From Sphingobacteriales bacterium (GTDB lineage: Bacteria > Bacteroidota > Bacteroidia > Sphingobacteriales > Sphingobacteriaceae), in assembly GCA_004292865.1 (NCBI GenBank), contig RDXP01000120.1, positions 1 to 35,415 of the forward strand: DNA of 35,415 nucleotides. Reading direction: 5' to 3'. The position numbers were made by a program, and so were the translations under genes. The notes beneath the pieces are model-generated. The model saw nothing but the letters and a program-made list of their open reading frames with translations. It ran no database searches and was not told the origin of the DNA. Each line of letters begins with the position of its first letter. Position 1 is the stretch's first letter. This document shows positions 1-8,510 of this stretch, in pieces.

Positions 1-102
1 AGAACGCAAAGGAAAAACGCAAAGAACACAAAGCTGCTTGTAAGCACCATCTTAAATAAAAAAGATAAAAAACCACCTCATTATTTATCTCCGAAACTTT
101 AG
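1..102 (+). repeat. Dispersed ~100-bp intergenic repeat, copy A (truncated by window start)
   Basis: cgcaaagaacacaaagctg.ttgtaagcaccatcttaaat.aaaaagataaaaaaccacctcattattta.ctccgaaactttag recurs at 33311-33402 (+) and, reverse complemented, at 31053-31160. Confidence 0.85.
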
Positions 103-138
103 CACTTAACTAACTTTTTTACCGCTTACCCCTAGTTT

Positions 139-179
139 AACCAATGTTATTGCGCTATGCAATGGCATTGGTTTTTTTA
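139..179 (+). terminator. Rho-independent terminator-like hairpin
   Basis: aaccaatg ... cattggttttttt with nested attgc/gcaat stem and a T-run. Confidence 0.7.
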
Positions 180-228
180 GTTTTAGGGCTTTGTTAAAAA
201 AGGCTTGGGCTATTTGTACAAAACGGGT

Positions 229-347
229 GCTAGGGCTATCCCGACTTAATTGCACCAGCCCTGAGTTTTTAAACGGGATAGGAATGAAAAGCCCGAAGTG
301 GGGGGGATGGTGATACGGGCGGACTTGTAATGGATAGCCCGGCTAGC
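229..347. ncRNA. Candidate structured RNA / repetitive element upstream of dnaE
   Basis: gggctatcc (233-241) pairs with ggatagccc (332-340); flanking gcta/tagc extends the stem; GC-rich relative to neighbours; no ORF. Confidence 0.4.
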
Positions 348-463
348 GGTTATGTGGTGGTACAGAGTGGGTTTTCCAAATTGAAAAAAATAATTTAGTA
401 ATTGTTGTGGGGTTTGTATTTTACAAATGGTAGCTTTGAATTTAACGCTTATTAGAATAGATT

Positions 464-3400
464 ATGCCCAATTTTTCTCATTTACACGTACATACACAAT
501 ATAGTTTATTGGATGGTGCTGCCGATATTAAAAAAATGTTTGAAAAAGCGGCGGCGGATAATATGAAGGCAATGGCCATTACGGACCATGGCAATATGTT
601 TGGCGTGTTTAAGTTTGTGGCCGAGGCGGCTAACCATGGGGTGAAGCCTATTGTAGGTTGCGAGTTTTATGTGGTGGCCGATAGGCATAAAAAAGCGTTT
701 ACTAAAGATGCAAAGGATGTGCGTTGCCATCAGTTATTGTTGGCTAAAAATGCGGAGGGGTATAAAAATTTGATTAAGTTGTGTTCGGCGGGGTTTATGG
801 AGGGTTTATATTCGAAGTGGCCGAGGATAGATAAGGAGTTGATTTTGAGGTATCATAAGGGGCTGATTGCGACTACGTGTTGTATAGGTGCGAGTGTGCC
901 GCAAGCGATATTGAAGCATGGTGAAGCGGCGGGGGAGGCTGAATTTAAGTGGTGGCTGGATTTGTTTGGTGATGATTTTTATATTGAGTTGCAAAGGCAT
1001 GATATTAAAGAACAAAATATTGTAAATGAGGTTTTGCTGCGGTTTGCGAAAAAATATGAGGTTAAGGTGATATGTAGTAATGATTCGCATTATGTGGACC
1101 AAGAGGATGCGAATGCGCATGATATTTTGCTTTGTGTAAATACGGGTGATTTACAAAGTAAGCCTAAAGCTACGGATGAGGAGGGTGGTAAAGGTTACCG
1201 TTTTGGCTTTCATAACGACCAGTTTTATTTTAAAACGCAGGCCGAGATGGGTAAGCTATTTAGCGATATACCCGAAGCGTTATTTAACACTGGGGAGATA
1301 GTAGATAAGGTGGAGCATTTGCAGTTAAAGCGGGATATTTTGTTGCCTAATTTTCCGATTCCTGCTGATTTTAAGGTGCATAGTGAAGATACACTGAACC
1401 AATGGGAGTATTTGCGCCACCTGACAATGGAGGGTGCCAGAAAAAGGTACGAAGAAATTACGCCTTCGATACAGGAGCGTTTGGATTTTGAATTGTTTAC
1501 GGTGAAGAGTATGGGCTTTGCGGGGTATTTTTTAATTGTTGCAGATTTTATAAGGCATGGGCGGGAGATTGGGGTGTTTATTGGGCCTGGTCGGGGTTCG
1601 GCGGCAGGGTCGGCAATTGCGTATTGTATTGGGATTACAAATATCGACCCTATTAAATATAATTTGCTTTTTGAACGATTTTTAAACCCCGACCGTAACA
1701 GTATGCCCGATATTGATACCGATTTTGATGATGAGGGAAGGCAGAGAGTGATTGAATATGTGGTAGATAAATATGGCAAAAACCAAGTGGCACAAATTGT
1801 TACTTATGGTTCCATGGCGGCAAAATCGAGCATTAAGGATGTGGCTAGGGTGATGGATTTGCCACTTTCGGAGGCGAATGCACTGGCGAAACTGGTGCCC
1901 GATAAAGTGGGGGTAACGCTAAACCGGGTAATGCTGGCTCCGCTTACGGGCGAAAAATCATTAACGGAGAAAGAGGGCTTGGGTGGCGATGACTTGGAAA
2001 ATGTAAAAAAACTGCGCTTGATAGGTGCTGGCAAAGATTTACAAGCTACGGTTTTAAAAGAAGCGATAAAGCTAGAGGGCTCGGTACGCAATACGGGCAT
2101 ACACGCATCGGCCATTATTATTGCGCCCGATGACCTTACCAATATTGTGCCTGTGGCCATGGTAAAAGATAATGCCTTGCTGGTAACACAATATGATGGC
2201 AAGGTGATAGAGGATGCTGGGGTTATAAAAATGGACTTTTTGGGCCTTAAAACACTTACCATAATGCGGGATGCCTTGCGCTTGATAAAGGAAAATTATG
2301 GGCTAGATATTGTGATTGATGATGTACCGCTGAATGATGAAAAAACATTCGCACTTTACCAAGCGGGAGATACGAATGGGACTTTCCAGTTTGAAAGTGA
2401 TGGTATGCAAATGTATTTGCGAGAGCTAAAACCCGATAAGTTTGAGGATTTGATTGCGATGAATGCGCTGTACCGCCCTGGGCCAATGGAGTATATCCCC
2501 AATTTTATTAAGCGTAAGCATGGTATTGAGGTAGTTACCTACGATTTGGACGATATGGAGGAGTACCTAAGCGACACGTATGGCATTACTGTTTACCAAG
2601 AGCAGGTAATGCTGCTATCGCAAAAGCTGGCTGGCTTTACCCGTGGGCAAGCCGATACGCTGCGTAAAGCGATGGGGAAAAAAGACCGTAAAACGCTGGA
2701 TAAATTAAAGCCTGAATTTATTGAAAAAGCCATTGCGCTGGGGCATGATGCAAAAAAGCTGGAAAAGGTGTGGACAGATTGGGAGGCTTTTGCGATGTAT
2801 GCTTTTAATAAATCGCACTCTACATGTTATGCTTTTGTGGCTTACCAAACGGCTTATTTAAAAGCCCATTACCCTGCCGAGTATATGGCTGCGGTATTAA
2901 ACAACCAAAACAATATTGAAAAAGTTTCTTTTTTTATGGAAGAATGCCAAGCAATGGGCTTAAAAGTTTTAGGCCCAGATGTAAACGAATCTAATTTTAG
3001 TTTTGCGGTAAATAAAAAAGGCGAAATACGATTTGGCATGAAGGGGATTAAAGGCGTGGGCGAAAAAGCGATAGAAAGCATTATTGAGGAACGAAATAAA
3101 AAAGGGCTTTATACTACTATTAATGATTTTGCCCGCCGTTGCAATCCACGTACAGTGAGTAAAAAAGTGTACGAATACTTGGTTTATAGTGGTTCGTTCG
3201 ATTGTTTTGGCATAAGTAGGAAACGTTTTTTTACGCAGGTTCCTAATACAAACATGAACTTTATTGAGCGATTAAATAAATATACAAATGATTTTGAAAA
3301 CGTAAAAAACATGGCCAAGGCATCCTTATTTGGTGGTACTAGCGATGCCGATATTGTAGAACCTACATGCCCCGATGCCGAAGAATTTGGCTTGATTGAA

Positions 3401-4102
3401 AAATTAAAATGGGAAAAGGAAATGATAGGTATTTACTTAACTGGCCACCCATTAGATATTTATAAAGTAGAGATGGATACTTTTTGTAATAAAAACCTTG
3501 GCGATTTAAAATTGATTGATAAAATAAAAAATAAGGAAGAGGTAACCGAGCAGCAACAAAAAGATTTTGAAAAACTACAAAATTTAGATATAAGTATAGG
3601 CGGCTTAGTTACAGTAGCCAACCATAGGGTTACCAAAAACGGTAAGCCATTTGCCATTATAAAAATAGAGGATTATAAAGAATCGTTTGAAATGGCCTTG
3701 TTTGGCGAGGATTATGTAAAGCAACAGAATTTTTTGAAGGAAGGTTATTTCTTGTTTATTAAAGGAAAGGTGGAAGAAAGGTACAGGCAAGCGGGGCAAT
3801 GGGAATTTAAAATTGGTAGTATAAATTTATTATCGGAAATACGGGATAAAATGCTAAAATGTTTAACTATACAACTGCCTTTACAAAATATTAATCAAGC
3901 ACTTATACAAAATTTGCAAGAGCTAGTAAGTTTAAATAGCTCCAATTACGAACAAAAAAACTGTAAACTAAATTTTGAGGTTTCGGATGATGGCTATAAT
4001 ATAAACTTGAACCTTACCTCTACAGTTGTGAAAATAAACCCAGCAAATGATTTTTTAGAGGGGTTAAAATTGATTGGTGGTGTAAGTTATAGGTTGAATT
4101 AA
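464..4102 (+). CDS. dnaE: DNA polymerase III subunit alpha
   Basis: 1212 aa; N-terminal PHP motif HLHVHTQYSLLDGA; GPGRGSAAGS and PDIDTDFDDEGR polymerase motifs; C-terminal OB-fold region. Confidence 0.97.
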   Translation: MPNFSHLHVHTQYSLLDGAADIKKMFEKAAADNMKAMAITDHGNMFGVFKFVAEAANHGVKPIVGCEFYVVADRHKKAFTKDAKDVRCHQLLLAKNAEGYKNLIKLCSAGFMEGLYSKWPRIDKELILRYHKGLIATTCCIGASVPQAILKHGEAAGEAEFKWWLDLFGDDFYIELQRHDIKEQNIVNEVLLRFAKKYEVKVICSNDSHYVDQEDANAHDILLCVNTGDLQSKPKATDEEGGKGYRFGFHNDQFYFKTQAEMGKLFSDIPEALFNTGEIVDKVEHLQLKRDILLPNFPIPADFKVHSEDTLNQWEYLRHLTMEGARKRYEEITPSIQERLDFELFTVKSMGFAGYFLIVADFIRHGREIGVFIGPGRGSAAGSAIAYCIGITNIDPIKYNLLFERFLNPDRNSMPDIDTDFDDEGRQRVIEYVVDKYGKNQVAQIVTYGSMAAKSSIKDVARVMDLPLSEANALAKLVPDKVGVTLNRVMLAPLTGEKSLTEKEGLGGDDLENVKKLRLIGAGKDLQATVLKEAIKLEGSVRNTGIHASAIIIAPDDLTNIVPVAMVKDNALLVTQYDGKVIEDAGVIKMDFLGLKTLTIMRDALRLIKENYGLDIVIDDVPLNDEKTFALYQAGDTNGTFQFESDGMQMYLRELKPDKFEDLIAMNALYRPGPMEYIPNFIKRKHGIEVVTYDLDDMEEYLSDTYGITVYQEQVMLLSQKLAGFTRGQADTLRKAMGKKDRKTLDKLKPEFIEKAIALGHDAKKLEKVWTDWEAFAMYAFNKSHSTCYAFVAYQTAYLKAHYPAEYMAAVLNNQNNIEKVSFFMEECQAMGLKVLGPDVNESNFSFAVNKKGEIRFGMKGIKGVGEKAIESIIEERNKKGLYTTINDFARRCNPRTVSKKVYEYLVYSGSFDCFGISRKRFFTQVPNTNMNFIERLNKYTNDFENVKNMAKASLFGGTSDADIVEPTCPDAEEFGLIEKLKWEKEMIGIYLTGHPLDIYKVEMDTFCNKNLGDLKLIDKIKNKEEVTEQQQKDFEKLQNLDISIGGLVTVANHRVTKNGKPFAIIKIEDYKESFEMALFGEDYVKQQNFLKEGYFLFIKGKVEERYRQAGQWEFKIGSINLLSEIRDKMLKCLTIQLPLQNINQALIQNLQELVSLNSSNYEQKNCKLNFEVSDDGYNINLNLTSTVVKINPANDFLEGLKLIGGVSYRLN

Positions 4103-4322
4103 ATAAAACCAGCCCCCGAATCCCCTCGCATGGTTTTCAATAATTTGTCTATTTCTTTATCGCTTATTGATTTGAAATAAAAATTACAAATTTATTATTC
4201 ATTTTTTTTTTAACCTGTTTTTTGGCTTATTTTTCAGCTTGCAATCTCATCAAAAAACCTAGAAATAAGAATTATTTTCTAATCCTTCTTGTAAAAAAAA
4301 TTGATTTTACTATCTTCACAAA

Positions 4323-5342
4323 ATGAACGAGAACCTCGATCCAAGCTTGGATAAGCTAAATACTTCTGAAAAAGAAATTGAGAAAGTATTGCGTCCGCAG
4401 GTTTTTGAGGATTTTACGGGGCAGGAGAAAATTTTAGAAAACTTAAAAATATTTGTACAAGCGGCTAGGTTACGTGGCGAGGCATTGGACCATGTACTTT
4501 TGCATGGCCCGCCAGGCTTGGGTAAAACCACTTTATCAAATATTATTGCCAACGAAATGGGCGTAGGCTTTAAAGTTACTAGTGGCCCGGTGTTGGATAA
4601 ACCTGGCGACTTAGCCGGATTACTTACCAATTTAGAAACGGGCGATATACTGTTTATTGATGAAATACACCGCCTTAGCCCATTGGTAGAGGAATATTTG
4701 TACTCGGCCATGGAGGATTTTAAGATAGATATTATGCTAGAATCGGGTCCTAATGCCCGCTCGGTACAAATTACCTTAAATCCTTTTACGCTAATAGGTG
4801 CCACCACACGGTCGGGCTTGTTAACATCCCCGCTAAGGGCAAGGTTTGGTATTAACTCTAGGTTACAATATTACGATGCCAAGCTGTTAACCACCATAGT
4901 TTTGCGTTCATCAGAAATATTAAAAACCGAAATTACCGAAGAAGGGGCTTACGAAATTGCCCGCCGTAGCCGTGGTACGCCTCGTATTGCCAATGCGTTA
5001 TTGAGGCGTACCCGCGATTTTGCCCAAATAAAAGGCAACGGAAATATCGAAACCGAAATAGCTAGATACGCCTTAAATGCTTTAAATGTGGATGAACATG
5101 GGCTGGATGAAATGGATAATAAAATACTTTCCACCATTATTGATAAATTTAAGGGTGGCCCAGTGGGTTTAAAAACCATTGCCACCGCAGTGGGCGAAGA
5201 AGAAGGAACTATTGAAGAGGTGTACGAGCCATTTTTGATACAGGAAGGTTACCTTATGCGTACATCGCGTGGGCGAGAAGCTACCGAGGCGGCCTATAAA
5301 CATTTAGGTAAAATTAAAACCGGAGGCGCAACATTATTTTAA
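4323..5342 (+). CDS. ruvB: Holliday junction branch migration DNA helicase RuvB
   Basis: 339 aa; [46 protein letters not shown]. Confidence 0.97.
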   Translation: MNENLDPSLDKLNTSEKEIEKVLRPQVFEDFTGQEKILENLKIFVQAARLRGEALDHVLLHGPPGLGKTTLSNIIANEMGVGFKVTSGPVLDKPGDLAGLLTNLETGDILFIDEIHRLSPLVEEYLYSAMEDFKIDIMLESGPNARSVQITLNPFTLIGATTRSGLLTSPLRARFGINSRLQYYDAKLLTTIVLRSSEILKTEITEEGAYEIARRSRGTPRIANALLRRTRDFAQIKGNGNIETEIARYALNALNVDEHGLDEMDNKILSTIIDKFKGGPVGLKTIATAVGEEEGTIEEVYEPFLIQEGYLMRTSRGREATEAAYKHLGKIKTGGATLF

Positions 5343-5365
5343 AACAAAAATTCTTAATATAATAT

Positions 5366-6001
5366 ATGAACAACCACAACCACAATTTCGACGTCGATAT
5401 TCAGCTTCCGTCAAGCAATCAAAAAGTAAAAATCAATAAAGATTTTATCGAAGTAAACAACAAAAAAATTATGTGTAACAACATTGAAGCTATAAAATAC
5501 GGCGTTTCAATGGTGGGAAGCAAAAAAAAACCTTCGAGCAAAAACTACATTATTGAAATAAAAAGTAATAATGGCGAACAGCTTAGTATCAACTTTAGTA
5601 GCAATACGGTACAGCCAATATTGGCCGAAGACCATACGTATTACTATATTATGGCGGGCTTGTGGCAATATGCCAAAAAACAATTGGTAAATAAATTGGT
5701 AGAAACGCTTAACCAAGCGCAATCATTTAAAGTTGCCAATGTAGAGGTTAGCAATACTGGCTTTACAATGCCGTATAAAAATTGGTTTTGGGGTAAAACT
5801 AAATTAGGAAACATTACTTGGGCCGATAGTGATTATTATTTAGAAAAAGGCTTTTTACACCTTGATAGTAAAACAAACGGAAAAATGAAGGCTAAATTAA
5901 GTATCCATAACGATTGGAATGCGGTGGTATTAAATACGCTTTTACATTATTTATGGCAAGATAACCGTAAAGAAAAATTAGCAAAAGGCGAGGTTATTTA
6001 A
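5366..6001 (+). CDS. Hypothetical protein (211 aa)
   Basis: Intact ORF 23 bp downstream of ruvB, same strand, codon usage consistent; no family recognised. Confidence 0.75.
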   Translation: MNNHNHNFDVDIQLPSSNQKVKINKDFIEVNNKKIMCNNIEAIKYGVSMVGSKKKPSSKNYIIEIKSNNGEQLSINFSSNTVQPILAEDHTYYYIMAGLWQYAKKQLVNKLVETLNQAQSFKVANVEVSNTGFTMPYKNWFWGKTKLGNITWADSDYYLEKGFLHLDSKTNGKMKAKLSIHNDWNAVVLNTLLHYLWQDNRKEKLAKGEVI

Positions 6002-6008
6002 CCATCCT

Positions 6009-7055
6009 TTAACCCGCTACTGCACCACCACAGCTACTTCCCGCCCCAGCGGTACACCCGTAACAATGTTGCTTTAAAACAATGTTACGGGTGTTTAAAA
6101 GTTGGATATTAAATTCGCTAAGATGCTGTGATGCTGTAGGTTTAACTTTTAAATCTAACATTTGGTTAAAATCGCAATCGTATAAAAAACCATCCCAACT
6201 TATTGATATGGTATTGCGGCACATTACATTATCAATAGCCGATGGGTTAAATGCGGCTATTAATTTATCCATATATTTTAGGTAATTACCACTCACCAGC
6301 AAATAATCTAAATACCTGCTTATGGGCATATTGGTAATGGCAAAAAGATTATTAAAGCTAATACCATAGTTTTTAAACAGTTCGGTTTTATATTCGGCTT
6401 GTAAGGCCGCTTGCGATGGTGGCAAAAATGCACCTGCAGGGTTGTACACCAAGTTTAAAATTAGGCCGCTGTTTTCTACACCGTAACCTACGGCATTAAG
6501 CATTTTTAATGCGGTAATCGAATCTTCAAAAACCCCATCGCCACGCTGGCTATTGGTACGGTCGGGCGTAAAACTGGGTAACGATGATACCACTTCAACC
6601 TCGTAAAGTTTAAAAAACTCGGGCAAATCGTTAAACTTTTTATTAGCCAATATAATGGTAAGGTTGCAACGTACAATAACGTGTTTACCTAGTTTTTTTA
6701 TCTCCTGTACAAACCACCTAAAATTTGGGTTAAGTTCGGGTGCGCCGCCTGTTAAATCAACTGTTTTTATGGTGGGATTTTGTATCGCTACCAAACACAG
6801 TTGCATAGTTTCGAGCGTCATCATCTCTTTACGATCAGGCCCAGCATCTACATGGCAATGCTTGCAAACTTGGTTACACATTTTACCTACGTTTACTTGA
6901 AACACCTCTATTCCAGTAGCTTGTAAGCCAGTATAGCCAAAAGTAGCAATTTTATTGCTAAAAAATGGTTGCCCATTTAACTCATTTTGTAAAACAGCCA
7001 ATTGGTTATCGGCGTTAGCTAGGTTATGGTTTAATACTTTTAACGATTTTATCAT
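6009..7055 (-). CDS. arsS: Arsenosugar biosynthesis radical SAM protein ArsS-like
   Basis: 348 aa; CNQVCKHCHVDAGPDR radical SAM Cys motif, DLTGGAPELNPNF, C-terminal CYGCTAGAGSSCGG. Confidence 0.88.
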   Translation of the reverse strand: MIKSLKVLNHNLANADNQLAVLQNELNGQPFFSNKIATFGYTGLQATGIEVFQVNVGKMCNQVCKHCHVDAGPDRKEMMTLETMQLCLVAIQNPTIKTVDLTGGAPELNPNFRWFVQEIKKLGKHVIVRCNLTIILANKKFNDLPEFFKLYEVEVVSSLPSFTPDRTNSQRGDGVFEDSITALKMLNAVGYGVENSGLILNLVYNPAGAFLPPSQAALQAEYKTELFKNYGISFNNLFAITNMPISRYLDYLLVSGNYLKYMDKLIAAFNPSAIDNVMCRNTISISWDGFLYDCDFNQMLDLKVKPTASQHLSEFNIQLLNTRNIVLKQHCYGCTAGAGSSCGGAVAG

Positions 7056-7067
7056 ACCACCTAAAAA

Positions 7068-7403
7068 TTACATCGCAATTTCGTTTACCTTGTTCATCAT
7101 TTGTACGCCATGTACCAGCACAGCACCACCTTTTATGGCAGCGGCAACGTGTACGGCTTCCATCATTTGCTGCTTGCTATACCCTTTTTCGTAGGCATCG
7201 GCACTGTAAGCATCAATGCAATAGGGGCATTGTACGGCGTGGGCAACGGCAAGGGCAATCAACGATTTTTCTTTCTCCGTTAATGCGCCGGTTTTAAATA
7301 CTTCGCCATAATAATCAAAAAATTTATCGGCCAGTGGTTTTTGAAATTCGCCAATGTTGCCAAATTTGCCTAAGTCTTCGGAATTGTAATAATGGTTTGC
7401 CAT
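7068..7403 (-). CDS. Arsenosugar biosynthesis-associated AhpD/carboxymuconolactone decarboxylase-like protein
   Basis: CPYCIDAYSADAYEKGYS (CxxC AhpD motif) directly upstream of arsS. Start set at MANHYYNSED (7403); the longer 7517 start is encoded by repeat DNA. Confidence 0.85.
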   Translation of the reverse strand: MANHYYNSEDLGKFGNIGEFQKPLADKFFDYYGEVFKTGALTEKEKSLIALAVAHAVQCPYCIDAYSADAYEKGYSKQQMMEAVHVAAAIKGGAVLVHGVQMMNKVNEIAM

Positions 7404-7461
7404 TTTGGATTTATGATTTTTGATTTGTGATTTATGATTGCGGATTTGTGATTTACCTGTT

Positions 7462-7623
7462 TGATATGATTTTTGATTGTTGATGTGTGATTTTTGATTT
7501 ACGTTGTGTCTTATCATCCTTAAATCCTAATCCTGATATAATTTTTGATTGTTGATGTATGATTTATGATTAATGTCGCATCCTATCATCTTTAAATCCT
7601 AATCCTGATATGATTTTTGATTA
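7462..7623. repeat. 72-bp tandem repeat, ~2.3 copies
   Basis: tgatat.atttttgattgttgatgt.tgattt...atcctaatcc starts at 7462, 7534 and 7606, a 72-bp period. Confidence 0.85.
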
Positions 7624-7879
7624 AAATAGTAAAATAATAGCTCCAAATAGGTAATTAATTTTTTAATTACTAACAACATTTTTATCATTTTTGATATGAA
7701 TAGTAATTTTTAGGTAAGATAATAGTTTGAGGTTATAAAAACAAATTAGAAAAAATTGTTGCTAATTACCAATGGATATATAAATAAAAAAGCTTTGTAT
7801 TGCATTTAATGTTATTTAAACTAAATTTGTTTATTAGTTTTTTTTTTGACCAAATATTTAACTCCTAAAATTATAAACT

Positions 7880-8131
7880 ATGCTTTCTATACACCCACAA
7901 TATATAAAAGATACAAATGGTAACAAATCGTTGGTTATACTTTCGGCCAAAGAGTTTGATGCCCTTATGGAAGAATTAGACGATATTGAAGATATAAGGC
8001 TTTATGACGAGGCAATGAAAGAGGATGACGGCGAACGAATTCCTATGGCGGAAGCATTTAAAATAATTGAAGCTAATAGAAAAGAAAAGAAAAGTGAATT
8101 ACTCCTTAAACTTCAGAAAGCTTGCGCTTAA
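7880..8131 (+). CDS. RelB/Phd-like antitoxin
   Basis: 83 aa: VILSAKEFDALMEELDDIEDIRLYDEAMKEDDGERIPMAEAF; overlaps a RelE-like reading frame. Confidence 0.75.
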   Translation: MLSIHPQYIKDTNGNKSLVILSAKEFDALMEELDDIEDIRLYDEAMKEDDGERIPMAEAFKIIEANRKEKKSELLLKLQKACA

Positions 8132-8348
8132 AGAATTATCGAAAATTAATGAGCCATATTATTCTAACATAAAATAAGCCATTACTAAACTTACCGAAAA
8201 CCCTCGCCCTAAAGGCTATAAAAAACTTAACGGAAGAGAAGGTTATCGAATTAGAACGGGTAATTACCGTATTATTTATAATATTTTTAACAGCGAACTA
8301 CTTATTGATATTATTATTTTAGGCCATCGAAAGGATGTTTATGATTGA
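8094..8348 (+). pseudogene. RelE/ParE-family toxin with in-frame stop
   Basis: GTG at 8094 gives VNYSLNFRKLALKELSKINEPYYSNIK*AITKLTENPRPKGYKKLNGREGYRIRTGNYRIIYNIFNSELLIDIIILGHRKDVYD*; TAA at 8175-8177 interrupts a full-length RelE-like frame. Confidence 0.85.
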
Positions 8349-8445
8349 TACAAAATAGTTTTAGGTTAGTTTTTTATAGTTGCCGAACATTATTTTATTC
8401 TACATTTAAAGTTTTTATTACGTATCAGAAAATTTAATTCCACTA

Positions 8446-8482
8446 AATAAAAAAAAAGAGAGTAACCCTAAAGCTACTCTCT
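8446..8482 (-). terminator. Rho-independent terminator for the 8511-12386 gene
   Basis: Minus strand agagagta gctttagggt tactctct followed by a T-run (A-run at 8446-8457 on +). Confidence 0.75.
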
Positions 8483-8510
8483 ATATTTTATAATGGATAA
8501 AAAAATTCTC

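Noticed and set aside
506-3799. Antisense ORFs within dnaE
   Set aside because: Low-quality shadow ORFs opposite a strong, complete dnaE frame.
4102-4185. Minus-frame peptide FKSISDKEIDKLLKTMRGDSGAGFI as a gene remnant
   Set aside because: Protein-like but only about 25 codons with no start and no recognised family; too short to support.
7404-7517. N-terminal extension of the AhpD-like protein in the ORF track
   Set aside because: Encoded by the TGATT-rich repeat tract; the conserved protein starts at MANHYYNSED (7403).
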